Assembly: GCA_900322175.1 (NCBI GenBank)
Contig: ONYZ01000049.1
Location: 1 to 33,716, forward strand
Direction: 5' to 3'
DNA: 33,716 bases
Origin: an uncultured Prevotella sp.
GTDB taxonomy: Bacteria; Bacteroidota; Bacteroidia; Bacteroidales; Bacteroidaceae
Shown: positions 10,292 through 19,428 of the stretch, one piece after another
Layout: the number at the start of each line of letters is the position of its first letter
Numbering within the stretch: position 1 is the first letter of the stretch
Made by a program: the position numbers and the translations under genes
The notes under the pieces: model-generated
What the model saw: the letters and a program-made list of their open reading frames with translations, nothing else
What the model was told of the DNA's origin: nothing
The model's database searches: none

Positions 10292-10531
10292 ATGATTTCA
10301 GCTTTATTTTTAGCCGAGGGTCTGGCTCAGCTGGGCTGCGGTATTGGTGCAGGTATTGCAGTTATTGGTGCAGGTTTGGGTATTGGTAAGATTGGTGGTA
10401 GCGCCGTTGATGCTATCGCTCGCCAGCCAGAGGCTTCTGGTAAGATTTTCACCCAGATGATTCTGACCTCTGCTTTCGTTGAGGGTTGTGCTCTTTTCGC
10501 TATTGCAGCTTGTGCATTCCTTATCAAGTAA
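10292..10531 (+). CDS. atpE: F1Fo ATP synthase subunit c
   Basis: 79 residues forming the usual hairpin of two membrane helices: a glycine-rich first helix (GAGIAVIGAGLGIGKIGG), a polar loop ARQPEAS, and a second helix with the ion-binding Glu64 in SAFVEGCALFAIAACAFL. The residues I associate with sodium coordination (a Gln in helix 1; Ser-Thr after the Glu) are absent, since here the Glu is followed by Gly-Cys, so proton coupling is more likely. That is inference from motif. Confidence 0.96.
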   Translation: MISALFLAEGLAQLGCGIGAGIAVIGAGLGIGKIGGSAVDAIARQPEASGKIFTQMILTSAFVEGCALFAIAACAFLIK

Positions 10532-10570
10532 GGAACTGAAGAATTCGAAAAACTGAAAAATTGAAGTTTT

Positions 10571-11086
10571 ATGGATTTCAGTAAACTGCCAGCAATCCTC
10601 ACCCCCGATCTGGGACTACTGTTCTGGATGCTTCTGGCGTTTGCCGTCATCTTCTTCTGTCTAGCTAAGTACGGATTCCCTGCCATTACCAATATGGTTG
10701 AGGAGCGGAAAAAGTACATCGATGAAAGTTTGCTGAAGGCTCACGAGGCCTCTGAGCGACTGGAGAACATCAAACAGGAAGGTGAGGCTATCCTTCAAGA
10801 GGCACGCGACCGTCAGGCTCAGATACTGAAAGAGGCTGCCGATACGCGCGACGCTATTGTGGAGCAGGCTCAGGAAAAGGCGAGGGCAGAAGGCGCCCGA
10901 CTACTGGAGGATGCCCGTGTGGCTATCGAGCAGGAGAAGAAGGCCGCCATCGCCGACATCCGACAGCAGGTGGCTGCACTCAGCGTTGGCATCGCCGAGA
11001 AGGTTCTACGACAGAACCTGAAGGACGACAAGGCTCAGATGGATTTGATTGACCGTATGCTGGATGAAGTTTCTACTGATAAATAA
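10571..11086 (+). CDS. atpF: F1Fo ATP synthase subunit b
   Basis: 171 residues: one N-terminal membrane helix (LGLLFWMLLAFAVIFFCLA), then a long charged coiled coil with segments such as ERLENIKQEGEAILQEARDR. This is the peripheral stalk linking Fo with delta and alpha. It follows atpE by 39 bases and precedes atpH by 11. Confidence 0.96.
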   Translation: MDFSKLPAILTPDLGLLFWMLLAFAVIFFCLAKYGFPAITNMVEERKKYIDESLLKAHEASERLENIKQEGEAILQEARDRQAQILKEAADTRDAIVEQAQEKARAEGARLLEDARVAIEQEKKAAIADIRQQVAALSVGIAEKVLRQNLKDDKAQMDLIDRMLDEVSTDK

Positions 11087-11097
11087 GTAATGAACGT

Positions 11098-11634
11098 ATG
11101 GATATAGGAGTCATATCGGTAAGATACGCGCGAGCACTCTTGAAGAGCGCTACCGACGCCAAGATAGAGCAGCAGGTGTATGCCGAGATGCAGCAGATAG
11201 CCAATTGCTACATCGAGGTGCCACAGCTCCGCTCTACGATTGATAATCCGATGCTCTCGAAGGATAAGAAGCAGGCGCTGCTGCTCACTGCCGCAGGACG
11301 TGAGCCCAGCGACCTGATGAAGGTCTTCATCAGTCTGGTACTGAAGGAGGACCGCGAGAGTGTGATGCAGTTCATCGCCAATTCGTACGTCACGCTTTAC
11401 CGCCAGCAGAAGAATGTCATCCGCGGACGTCTCATCACCGCGGCAGCAGTATCGCCCGAAACCGAGCAGAAAATGCGCCGAATGGTGGAGAGTAAGACTA
11501 ATGGAACAGTAGAGTTTGAGTCGCAGGTTAACCCCGACATCATCGGTGGTTTCATCCTGGAGTACGACACCTATCGTATGGACGCTAGCGTCAAGACCAA
11601 ACTCAACAGTATTCTCAATACATTAAAAAAGTAA
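11098..11634 (+). CDS. atpH: F1Fo ATP synthase subunit delta
   Basis: 178 residues, the F1 subunit (OSCP-like) that joins the peripheral stalk to alpha. N-terminal helical part starts ISVRYARALLKSATD; the C-terminal part has the conserved NPDIIGGFILEYD motif. Placement between atpF and atpA, with 11- and 6-base gaps, supports the call. Confidence 0.95.
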   Translation: MDIGVISVRYARALLKSATDAKIEQQVYAEMQQIANCYIEVPQLRSTIDNPMLSKDKKQALLLTAAGREPSDLMKVFISLVLKEDRESVMQFIANSYVTLYRQQKNVIRGRLITAAAVSPETEQKMRRMVESKTNGTVEFESQVNPDIIGGFILEYDTYRMDASVKTKLNSILNTLKK

Positions 11635-11640
11635 ACAACA

Positions 11641-13227
11641 ATGTCAGATAAGATTAAACCAAGCGAAGTTTCCCAGGTATTGCTCGACCAGCTGAAGGGA
11701 ATCTCGGATGCCGAGAAGTTCGACGAGGTTGGTACCGTACTGACCGTAAGCGATGGTGTGGCCCGTATATACGGACTGCGCAACGCTGAGGCCAACGAGC
11801 TGCTTGAGTTCGAGAACGGTACTATGGCCATCGTGATGAACCTTGAGGAGGATAACGTAGGTTGTGTGCTCTTGGGCACTACCTCGGGCATCAAGGAGGG
11901 CATGGTGGTGAAGCGTACCAAGCGTATCGCCTCTATCCGTGTCAACGACAACATGCTGGGACGCGTTATCAATCCGCTGGGACAGGCTATCGACGGTAAG
12001 GGAGATATCGACCTGAGCGACGCTTTCGAGATGCCGCTGGATCGTAAGGCCCCTGGTGTTATATATCGCCAGCCCGTTAAGGAGCCACTGCAGACTGGAC
12101 TGAAGGCTATCGACTCGATGATTCCTATCGGTCGTGGTCAGCGTGAGCTTATCATCGGTGACCGTCAGACGGGTAAGACCGCTATTGCCGTTGATACCAT
12201 CATCAATCAGAAGAGTTTCTATGAGGCAGGCAAGCCTGTCTATTGTATCTATGTAGCCATCGGACAGAAGGCCAGTACCGTTGCTGCTCTCGTATCTACA
12301 CTGCAGGAGCACGGCGCTATGCCTTACACCATCGTGGTAGCTGCTACCGCTGCCGATCCTGCCGCCATGCAGTACTATGCACCGTTTGCCGGTGCCGCCA
12401 TCGGCGAGTACTTCCGCGACCGCGGTCTGCCAGCACTGGTAGTATACGACGACCTGTCGAAGCAGGCTGTGGCCTATCGTGAGGTATCACTGATTCTACG
12501 CCGTCCTTCAGGTCGTGAGGCTTATCCTGGTGATGTGTTCTATCTCCACTCTCGTCTGCTTGAGCGTGCAGCCAAGATGAACGAACAGCAGGAGGTGGCC
12601 GAGCAGATGAACGACCTGCCAGAGTGTATGAAGGGCCATGTTAAGGGTGGTGGTTCGCTCACCGCTCTGCCTATCATCGAGACTCAGGCCGGCGACGTAT
12701 CGGCTTACATCCCAACCAACGTTATCTCTATCACCGACGGTCAGATCTTCCTCGAGAGCGATCTCTTCAACCAGGGCTTCCGTCCCGCCATCAACGTAGG
12801 TATCTCGGTATCTCGTGTGGGTGGTTCGGCACAGATCAAGAGTATGAAGAAGGTGGCAGGTACACTGAAGATCGACCAGGCTCAGTATCGTGAGCTCGAG
12901 GCATTCTCTAAGTTCTCGAGCGATATGGATGCTGTGACAGCGATGACTCTGGACCGTGGACGTAAGAACAATCAGCTGCTCATCCAGCCACAGTACAGCC
13001 CAATGCCAGTAGGCGAGCAGATAGCCATTCTGTATTGTGGTGTACACGGACTGATGCGCGAGGTGCCCATCGTCAAGGTACGTGAGTGTCAGACATCGTT
13101 CCTCGACAAGTTGCGTTCGGCTCATCCCGAGGTAATCGAGACGCTGGCTAGCGGAAAGATTGACGATGACACCACGAAGACCATCGAGGCTGTAATGGCC
13201 GACATTGCCGGAACGTATAAAGCCTGA
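11641..13227 (+). CDS. atpA: F1Fo ATP synthase subunit alpha
   Basis: 528 residues. Non-catalytic nucleotide-binding F1 subunit with P-loop [13 protein letters not shown], the Gln-containing variant typical of alpha, and the signature [15 protein letters not shown]-terminal [11 protein letters not shown] matches the alpha/delta contact region. It is followed after 6 bases by the atpG start codon. Confidence 0.97.
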   Translation: MSDKIKPSEVSQVLLDQLKGISDAEKFDEVGTVLTVSDGVARIYGLRNAEANELLEFENGTMAIVMNLEEDNVGCVLLGTTSGIKEGMVVKRTKRIASIRVNDNMLGRVINPLGQAIDGKGDIDLSDAFEMPLDRKAPGVIYRQPVKEPLQTGLKAIDSMIPIGRGQRELIIGDRQTGKTAIAVDTIINQKSFYEAGKPVYCIYVAIGQKASTVAALVSTLQEHGAMPYTIVVAATAADPAAMQYYAPFAGAAIGEYFRDRGLPALVVYDDLSKQAVAYREVSLILRRPSGREAYPGDVFYLHSRLLERAAKMNEQQEVAEQMNDLPECMKGHVKGGGSLTALPIIETQAGDVSAYIPTNVISITDGQIFLESDLFNQGFRPAINVGISVSRVGGSAQIKSMKKVAGTLKIDQAQYRELEAFSKFSSDMDAVTAMTLDRGRKNNQLLIQPQYSPMPVGEQIAILYCGVHGLMREVPIVKVRECQTSFLDKLRSAHPEVIETLASGKIDDDTTKTIEAVMADIAGTYKA

Positions 13228-13233
13228 TAGCCT

Positions 13234-14128
13234 ATGCCAAGCCTGAAAGAAATTAAAGGCCGCATAGCCTCAGTCAATTCTACGCGAAAGATCACGTCGG
13301 CTATGAAGATGGTTGCCTCCAGCAAGCTGCACCACGCACAGGTGGCTATACAGAACATGCTGCCTTACGAGGAGCTGTTGGAGCACATCCTCAAGTCGTT
13401 CAAGTAATTCATCGCTCTGCGGTGGATTCAATGCCAACACCATCAAGCTCATGACTCATGCCGTAGATGAGTATGCCAAGACCATCGGCCGCGACAATGT
13501 GGAGATCTATCCCATAGGTCGCAAGGTGTTCGAGAAGTCGCGCAAGCTGGGACTGCAGGTACAGGGCGAATACTCAGCGCTGGCCGATCATCCTAACGTG
13601 CAGCAGTGCATTGAGATAGCGATGGAACTGGGACGCAAGTTTGCTACGGGCCAGGTAGACAAGGTAGAACTTATCTACCACCACTTCAAGAGCGCAGGCT
13701 CTCAGGTGCTTACCCGCAAGACATTCCTGCCCATCGACATCGAGAGCGAGCTGAATGCCGACAAGGAGCGCGACTTGGAATCCGTGATTGCCACAAAGGA
13801 ATCGCAGGAGTATCTGAAGAAACGCGGCGAGCGCGAGCACGAGCAGAAACAGGAAGAAGTCAAGCCGCTTAACGATAATTTCATCGTAGAGCCCGACATG
13901 AACACTGTACTCTCTCAACTGATGCCAAAGCTGGCCCATCTGATGCTCTATACTGCTCTGCTCGACAGCAATGCATCAGAGCATGCAGCACGTATGGTGG
14001 CCATGCAGACTGCAACGGATAATGCCGACGAATTGCTACGCGAGCTCAACTTGCAATACAATAAGAGCCGACAGCAAGCTATCACGTCTGAACTGCTTGA
14101 TATTGTGGGCGGTTCGGTCAATAATTAA
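13234..14128 (+). pseudogene. atpG: F1Fo ATP synthase subunit gamma, interrupted by an out-of-frame internal deletion
   Basis: The normal N-terminus is present from ATG 13234 (MPSLKEIKGRIASVNSTRK, SAMKMVASSKLHHAQ, LLEHILKSF) but meets a stop at 13405-13407 after 57 codons. The remaining gene reads in the +1 frame from 13400 (SSNSSLCGGFNAN) to the stop at 14128 and includes the C-terminal helix SNASEHAARMVAMQTATDNA. Compared with E. coli gamma, the part between the first helix and SSNSSLCGG, roughly 25-30 residues including the first Rossmann strand, is missing, so this is an out-of-frame deletion rather than one lost base. Gamma is the rotor shaft; without it the complex should not couple. 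All other subunits are intact. The C-terminal fragment also has an insertion-like charged stretch (YLKKRGEREHEQKQEEV). Either a genuine lesion or an assembly or strain-mixture artefact. Confidence 0.85.
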
Positions 14129-14132
14129 CACT

Positions 14133-14168
14133 AAAAGGGGCTGTGCAAACCATTGCGCAGCCCTTTTT
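14133..14168 (+). terminator. rho-independent terminator of the atp operon
   Basis: Sixteen-base arms (14133-14148 and 14153-14168) with an ACCA loop; the only imperfections are two G-U wobbles. The GC-rich core GGGCTG/CAGCCC is followed by TTTTT. It starts 5 bases after the atpG stop. Confidence 0.85.
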
Positions 14169-14234
14169 CAACTATTAAATGATAAAAAATCGATAAATAA
14201 CCTTAATTAATATACGGATTACATTTAAATTGTA

Positions 14235-14242
14235 TATCTTTG
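14235..14242 (+). promoter_or_regulatory. -7 box of the lipoprotein gene
   Basis: TATCTTTG, an exact TAnnTTTG match, lies 28 bases upstream of the ATG at 14271 in an AT-rich stretch after the operon terminator. Confidence 0.6.
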
Positions 14243-14270
14243 TGCCGAAATTAATATAATTTAAGAGGTT

Positions 14271-15671
14271 ATGAAAGCATATTCATTTGCATTAGTAGCA
14301 GGCCTAGGGTTGATGGCAACCATGGCATCGTGTGTGAAAGAAGCATCAGTTCCTTCGTATGAGGATGTACAGAAGGAATCTTATGCCAGTAGTTTTGTGG
14401 CTAAGTATGGCCAGATCCGCGCTAACCAGTCGTGGGACTTTACATCAGGTGAGCGAAACCTGTCCACTCGTGGTTACTCTTCTATCAACATAGAAGTCCT
14501 GGAAAATGGTGTTGATTTCGGCGATGTATCGAATCTGACATTAGAGCACCATACTTTTAGTAAACAGGTATGGAATTATGATGTTATCAAGAGTGGAATT
14601 CAAAAGAATACTGCAATTTTCAACGCCATCAATATAGCACTACCTGAAAAGAGGGGGCAAAAGAAGGATGACGTTGTATTAGTTGCACCATCCAGTTCGT
14701 TCTATATCTATCCCCTGCTTAGCGGTGGTCTAAATCGCTACGATCTGAAGGTGAAGGTGGGTGACGAAGAACCTGTTATTGTTTTCACTAAGGACTACAC
14801 CTATTTTCAGACCGTCAACGGTATGCAGACACCTGATGGTAAGACCGTTAACATGCACGGTGTAAAGATTGAAGCTCCCGTAGGTACACCTATTGAGATT
14901 TATCTGGATAATGTGGTGGATGAAGATGGCAAAAAACTGTCACCTATGGGTACTACCAACGGTTATGTTGTTTACATTGATGTACCTAACGATGCGAAGC
15001 TGGAACTCGATGATGTTGAGTTGGCTGAAGACCATATTGTAAAGTATATAGGTATCGAGGATGCCATAAGCGGCGACTTCGACTACAACGATCTGGTGCT
15101 GGCTGTTGTCGGAAATCCCGATGTTCCTCAGGATAAGATCATCACCAAGAACCAGTATGAGGTTAAGACCTGCCGTGCCAAGCGCTATATGATCGAAGAT
15201 CTTGGTGCCATTGGCGACTTTGACTTCAACGACGTGGTAGTGGATGTAGAAGAGTATACCATCTATACCCATACGGTAACATCCGAGAATGGTGTTAAGA
15301 CCAGCGACGAGGTTACTAGCACTACCACTGCTCCTACCAAGGCGTTTATTCGTGCTCTGGGCGGTACAATCGACTTTGAACTTACTATCGGCGACACCAA
15401 GTGGGTTAAGAGTCAGTCAGAATACGACGTAGCAACCATGTACAACACACAGGGTACCATCGACTACAAGAATGCGCTGGCTGAGTTCGAAGTAACTGGC
15501 TATAACTACGACAGTAACAACATCACCTTCCGTGCCAACGGCAAAGACGGTAAACTGTACACCGTTTCGTTCCCCAAGAGAGGTGAGGCTCCGATGATGA
15601 TTGCCGTAGACCCGACAACCAATTGGATGAATGAGCGAGTAAGCATCCCCAGCTCATGGTTCACCAACTGA
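14271..15671 (+). CDS. LruC-domain (DUF4842-like) lipoprotein
   Basis: 466 residues. The N-terminus is a lipoprotein signal with lipobox ATMASC, giving a mature lipid-anchored Cys. The C-terminal two thirds holds two Asp/Asn-rich motifs, SGDFDYNDLVLAVVG and IGDFDFNDVVVDV, which I associate with LruC/DUF4842 domains and which look like calcium-binding loops. Probably exposed on the cell surface or facing the periplasm; the role is unknown. A hairpin separates it from the GH51 gene, so a link to polysaccharide use is only suggested by neighbourhood. Confidence 0.75.
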   Translation: MKAYSFALVAGLGLMATMASCVKEASVPSYEDVQKESYASSFVAKYGQIRANQSWDFTSGERNLSTRGYSSINIEVLENGVDFGDVSNLTLEHHTFSKQVWNYDVIKSGIQKNTAIFNAINIALPEKRGQKKDDVVLVAPSSSFYIYPLLSGGLNRYDLKVKVGDEEPVIVFTKDYTYFQTVNGMQTPDGKTVNMHGVKIEAPVGTPIEIYLDNVVDEDGKKLSPMGTTNGYVVYIDVPNDAKLELDDVELAEDHIVKYIGIEDAISGDFDYNDLVLAVVGNPDVPQDKIITKNQYEVKTCRAKRYMIEDLGAIGDFDFNDVVVDVEEYTIYTHTVTSENGVKTSDEVTSTTTAPTKAFIRALGGTIDFELTIGDTKWVKSQSEYDVATMYNTQGTIDYKNALAEFEVTGYNYDSNNITFRANGKDGKLYTVSFPKRGEAPMMIAVDPTTNWMNERVSIPSSWFTN

Positions 15672-15696
15672 TAGTATTACAGCATTTATAAAACAT

Positions 15697-15743
15697 AATC
15701 CCAATTCTTATCAGCGACATTCTGCTGAAAGAATTGGGATTTT
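15697..15743 (+). terminator. hairpin terminator or attenuator between lipoprotein and GH51 genes
   Basis: Perfect 13-base arms (AATCCCAATTCTT at 15697-15709 and its complement at 15729-15741) with an inner TCAGC/GCTGA stem, followed by a short T-run. It lies 26 bases after the lipoprotein stop and only 16 bases before the GH51 ATG. Confidence 0.75.
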
Positions 15744-15757
15744 ATAATAATTTTGAG

Positions 15758-18202
15758 ATGAGAAAAGTATTAACTGCAGTTTTTATTGCTGTTGCGGCAA
15801 CGGCATTGGCTAATCATCCTGATTCGGTATTTATGAAAGCCTACAATACAAGTCCTTCTGAAGGACTTCGCGTGGCTTATTCTGTTGACAAGAAAACATG
15901 GATACCAGTTGGCAACCGTAATCTATTTAAGAGTGACTATGGCCCATGGGGGGCTGAAAAGAAGATGTATTTTCCTGTGCTTAGATACGACGGAAAACAA
16001 TTCTTTGCGGAATTTGTACCTAACCCCAAACACCCTCAGATAGCCACAACACAATCTTCTGACCTATACTTGTGGAAACCACAAGACTACCCTTATCTTT
16101 CGCAGAAAGATTTCGATGCGAAAAAGGCACAATTGGAAAAGGATTCAAAAGAAAAGATTATCTATGTGCCTTACTGTGTGGTGGAAAATCTAATCACAAA
16201 AGTGCAGGCGGCAGAGCTGCGTGGACAATGGGAAGGCGAACGCTTGACAAGTAGAGCCCTCGAAGGATTCACAAAGAGTTTTATTACAGAAGTTAACATC
16301 AATCTTGATGATAGGAAGAGTATTTCTCCAGAATTGATGGGAATATTCTTTGAAGATATTAACTATGCTGCAGATGGAGGCTTATATGCAGAACTTATCC
16401 AGAACAGAGACTTTGAATATTCTTCGGACGACAACCGAGGTTGGAACGCAAGGACTGCATGGAAAATGGAAGGTGATGGCACTGAGTGGACAATAGCAGA
16501 CAGCAATCCTATACACAAGAATAACGCACATTATTCTGTATTGAAGACCACTGCAAAAGGGGCAAAACTCATCAACGAAGGATGGGATGGTATTGCCTTG
16601 AAGGAGAAAGAAAAATATAATCTTTCGGTCTTTACAAAAGGAAAAGGTAAACTCAAAATTAGTGTTGTGAGTGGCAATATGACAATAGCGTCAACCACGC
16701 TAAATGCTACTGTAGGCTGGAAACAGCAGAAGACCACTCTGACAGCATCGGCTACCGTGAAGGATGCAAAACTCATAATCGAGCCTCAGCAGGCTGGAGA
16801 AATATGCATCGACTTTGTTTCGCTAATGCCACAGAAGACTTTCAAGAATCGAACTAATGGAATGCGGGCTGACTTAGCTAAAACTTTGGCAGACATGAAA
16901 CCACAGTTTGTACGTTTCCCTGGTGGATGTGCTTCTCACGGTCAAGGTATTGACAACATATACCATTGGCAAGCAACTGTTGGTGACCTATGGGAACGTC
17001 ACCCAGACATGAATATCTGGAACTATCACCAGAGTCGAGGGATAGGTTTCTATGAGTATTTCCAATTCTGCGAAGACATAGGCGCTCAACCTCTGCCTGT
17101 ACTGGCAGCAGGTGTGCCTTGCCAAAACTCATCGCGTGGCGGAAATGGACAGCAGGGTGGGCTACCTTTTGAAAAAGATCTTAATGGAAAACCTTCGCCA
17201 TACACATATAATGGCAAGCCTCTGACAATGGAATCATATCTGCAAGAACTTCTTGACTTGATAGAATGGGCTAACGGAGATGCGAAAACCAGTAGTCTTG
17301 CAAAGATGCGTGCTAAGGCTGGACATCCAAAACCTTTCGGACTTAAGTATCTTGGAATCGGTAATGAAGACTTGATTAGCGATACTTTCACAGAGCGTTA
17401 TCTGTTTCTGATAAATGGGATAAAGAAGTCGCATCCAGAAATTACCGTCGTAGGAACAGTTGGTCCATTCTGGGAAGGGTCTGACTATGAATACGGATGG
17501 CAGTTGGCAAAGAAAAACAGTATTGAAATCGTAGATGAACATTACTATAATAATGTAGGATGGTTCCTGAATCATCAGGATTTCTATGATAAGTACGACC
17601 GTAATGGAACCAAGGTTTATCTGGGTGAATGGGCAAGCAGAGGTAACCGCATGGAGAATGCTCTTACGGAGGCCATACATCTCACAAATGTAGAGCGAAA
17701 TGCAGATGTTGTTGTCATGTCGAGCTATGCTCCACTGTTGGCTAAGGAAGGACATACGCAATGGAACCCAGACCTAATCTACTTCAACAATACTGAAGTG
17801 AAACCTACTCCAAACTATTATGTACAGATGCTGTTCGGGCAGAATGCCGGTGACGAATATGTTTATTCAAGCCTCAGTCTCACCCCTGACATTAAAGACA
17901 CCAAGAATGGTTGGGAGATAATGCGTGATGCAGAGAAAAGAGTTAAGAACTCTGTGGTAATCGATAAGGAAACTGGAGACATTATCATTAAACTTGTTAA
18001 TGCTATTCCTAACGAGAACACTTTCAACATCAGCATCGATGAACTGGAAGGATATAACAATAATGCTACGGTGACATATATTCAGGGAAATGCGGATGAC
18101 AGAAACATCAATGCTCCTGAAAAATCTTATATAAGCATCAATAACAAGTTTAGCTACAGGATGCCGAAGTATTCTATGGCTGTAATTCGCATCAAGAAGT
18201 GA
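15758..18202 (+). CDS. GH51 family alpha-L-arabinofuranosidase, secreted
   Basis: 814 residues from ATG 15758, which gives a signal peptide (VLTAVFIAVAATALA); the longer open frame starting at 15734 would translate part of the hairpin and is rejected. An N-terminal region (about 20-165) of unclear family precedes the GH51 part, which begins ISPELMGIFFEDINYAADGG. A carbohydrate-binding-like beta domain (about 225-365) seems inserted before the TIM barrel. The acid/base is probably Glu537 (GIGNEDL) and the nucleophile Glu624 (VYLGEWAS). Members release L-arabinofuranose from arabinan or arabinoxylan. The gene is visibly more A-rich than the atp genes, which may hint at transfer. No promoter is evident between the hairpin and the start. 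Confidence 0.88.
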   Translation: MRKVLTAVFIAVAATALANHPDSVFMKAYNTSPSEGLRVAYSVDKKTWIPVGNRNLFKSDYGPWGAEKKMYFPVLRYDGKQFFAEFVPNPKHPQIATTQSSDLYLWKPQDYPYLSQKDFDAKKAQLEKDSKEKIIYVPYCVVENLITKVQAAELRGQWEGERLTSRALEGFTKSFITEVNINLDDRKSISPELMGIFFEDINYAADGGLYAELIQNRDFEYSSDDNRGWNARTAWKMEGDGTEWTIADSNPIHKNNAHYSVLKTTAKGAKLINEGWDGIALKEKEKYNLSVFTKGKGKLKISVVSGNMTIASTTLNATVGWKQQKTTLTASATVKDAKLIIEPQQAGEICIDFVSLMPQKTFKNRTNGMRADLAKTLADMKPQFVRFPGGCASHGQGIDNIYHWQATVGDLWERHPDMNIWNYHQSRGIGFYEYFQFCEDIGAQPLPVLAAGVPCQNSSRGGNGQQGGLPFEKDLNGKPSPYTYNGKPLTMESYLQELLDLIEWANGDAKTSSLAKMRAKAGHPKPFGLKYLGIGNEDLISDTFTERYLFLINGIKKSHPEITVVGTVGPFWEGSDYEYGWQLAKKNSIEIVDEHYYNNVGWFLNHQDFYDKYDRNGTKVYLGEWASRGNRMENALTEAIHLTNVERNADVVVMSSYAPLLAKEGHTQWNPDLIYFNNTEVKPTPNYYVQMLFGQNAGDEYVYSSLSLTPDIKDTKNGWEIMRDAEKRVKNSVVIDKETGDIIIKLVNAIPNENTFNISIDELEGYNNNATVTYIQGNADDRNINAPEKSYISINNKFSYRMPKYSMAVIRIKK

Positions 18203-18231
18203 TTTTTTTTCTAGTTTCGTGTAGTTTTTAG

Positions 18232-18239
18232 TAACTTTG
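18232..18239 (+). promoter_or_regulatory. -7 box of the sigma factor gene
   Basis: TAACTTTG matches TAnnTTTG. The expected start of transcription, near 18246, excludes the most upstream start codons and leaves about 33 bases of leader before ATG 18279. Confidence 0.55.
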
Positions 18240-18278
18240 TTGCGTCAAATGGGCAAAGATTCAAAAAACAGAACGACA

Positions 18279-18758
18279 ATGAATGCATTAGAAAAGCAGT
18301 TTGCGCAAACCGTATCAGAACATAAGAGCACCATCTACACCGTGTGCTACATGTTCTCGCAGGATGCCGACGAGGTGAACGACCTGTTCCAGGAGGTACT
18401 AGTCAATCTTTGGAAAGGATTCGAGAGCTTCGAGCATCGCAGTGACATCAAAACGTGGATTTATCGTGTGGCCCTGAACACCTGTATCTCGATCGACAGA
18501 AAGAAGCACCGCCAAGCCACAGCCCGACTAACCATGGACATCAATCTGTTTGAAGATCGTGATGAGGACACACGCCAGGTGGACATGCTCCACAAGCGTA
18601 TATCCAAGTTGCAACCCTTCGACCGCGCGATTGTCCTGCTCTGGCTCGAGAACCTATCGTACGAGGAGATTGGACAAATAGTCGGTATCAGCACTAAGAA
18701 CGTCAGCGTCCGCCTGTTTAGAATCCGTGAACAATTAAAGAACATGTCGAACGATTAA
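18279..18758 (+). CDS. ECF-like sigma-70 family RNA polymerase sigma factor
   Basis: 159 residues. Region 2 is seen in VCYMFSQDADEVNDLFQEVL and FRSDIKTWIY-like EHRSDIKTWIYRVALN; region 4 in FDRAIVLLWLENLSYEEIG followed by the helix-turn-helix IVGISTKNVSVRLFRIREQL. Size and lack of region 3 place it with group 4 (ECF) factors. ATG 18279 is chosen because the promoter lies too close to the upstream ATG 18249. The next gene starts 13 bases after the stop, so both are probably co-expressed. Confidence 0.85.
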   Translation: MNALEKQFAQTVSEHKSTIYTVCYMFSQDADEVNDLFQEVLVNLWKGFESFEHRSDIKTWIYRVALNTCISIDRKKHRQATARLTMDINLFEDRDEDTRQVDMLHKRISKLQPFDRAIVLLWLENLSYEEIGQIVGISTKNVSVRLFRIREQLKNMSND

Positions 18759-18771
18759 AACTCACCCCATT

Positions 18772-19377
18772 ATGAACAACGATTATCAGAACCCACAGAA
18801 CGATATGGAAATGGATGCTATGCGCCAGCAGATGAACACCCTGAAGAAGAAGCTGGACCAGCAGCAGATAGTGAACGACCATATCATACGTCAGTCGATG
18901 AGAAAGACGGCCAACAGCATCAAGACTCGCTATTACGCCATTATGGCACTCGCGCTACTGATGATTCCTTACACTTATGTAGTATTAGTAGCTCGTCTGG
19001 GCATCTCGCTTGCATTCTGGATTGGTACCGCTGTATTTATGCTTGTCTGCTGCGGAGCTACTTACTACAACAGCCTGAATGTGAATATCCCCAATGCCAT
19101 GGGTAGAAACCTGATAGAAGTAAGTAGCAGGATGGCCCGCGCCAAGAAGTTCGATGCCAACTGGCTGTTCTTCGGAATACCCGCAGTAATAGTATGGTTT
19201 GGATGGCTCACATGGGAGTTTTACCAGCTGGATGCAGAGACGGCACGCTACATGTTCTACGGCATAATATGCGGAGGTGTAGTTGGATCAATCCTCGGAT
19301 TCAGGATGCACAACAAAACTCAAGAACAGTATCAGGAAATCATCGATGCCATCGAGGATATCACTGCTAATAATTGA
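18772..19377 (+). CDS. membrane protein paired with the sigma factor, family not recognised
   Basis: 201 residues. A cytoplasmic N-terminus (1-50) with coiled-coil character (MDAMRQQMNTLKKKLDQQQI) is followed by four hydrophobic helices, near 60-80 (AIMALALLMIPYTYVVLVA), 82-105, 135-155 (FFGIPAVIVWFGWLTW) and 165-185. The position 13 bases after an ECF-like sigma gene suggests an anti-sigma or modulator role, but I see no known anti-sigma domain. No function is assigned. Confidence 0.7.
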   Translation: MNNDYQNPQNDMEMDAMRQQMNTLKKKLDQQQIVNDHIIRQSMRKTANSIKTRYYAIMALALLMIPYTYVVLVARLGISLAFWIGTAVFMLVCCGATYYNSLNVNIPNAMGRNLIEVSSRMARAKKFDANWLFFGIPAVIVWFGWLTWEFYQLDAETARYMFYGIICGGVVGSILGFRMHNKTQEQYQEIIDAIEDITANN

Positions 19378-19387
19378 AATACAAGAA

Positions 19388-19428
19388 TTCCGCCTTTGCA
19401 GGTAATAAGACTGCAAAGGCGGAAGTTT
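19388..19428. terminator. hairpin terminator between convergent genes
   Basis: Perfect 14-base arms (TTCCGCCTTTGCAG at 19388-19401 and its complement at 19411-19424) with a 9-base loop, followed by GTTTTT on the plus strand. It serves the sigma/membrane pair and could also stop the convergent barrel gene. Confidence 0.85.

Noticed and set aside
13313-13399. Separate gene starting at 13313 in the atpG region
   Set aside because: The first 29 residues are the out-of-frame reading of the atpG 5' part; similarity to gamma begins only at 13400.
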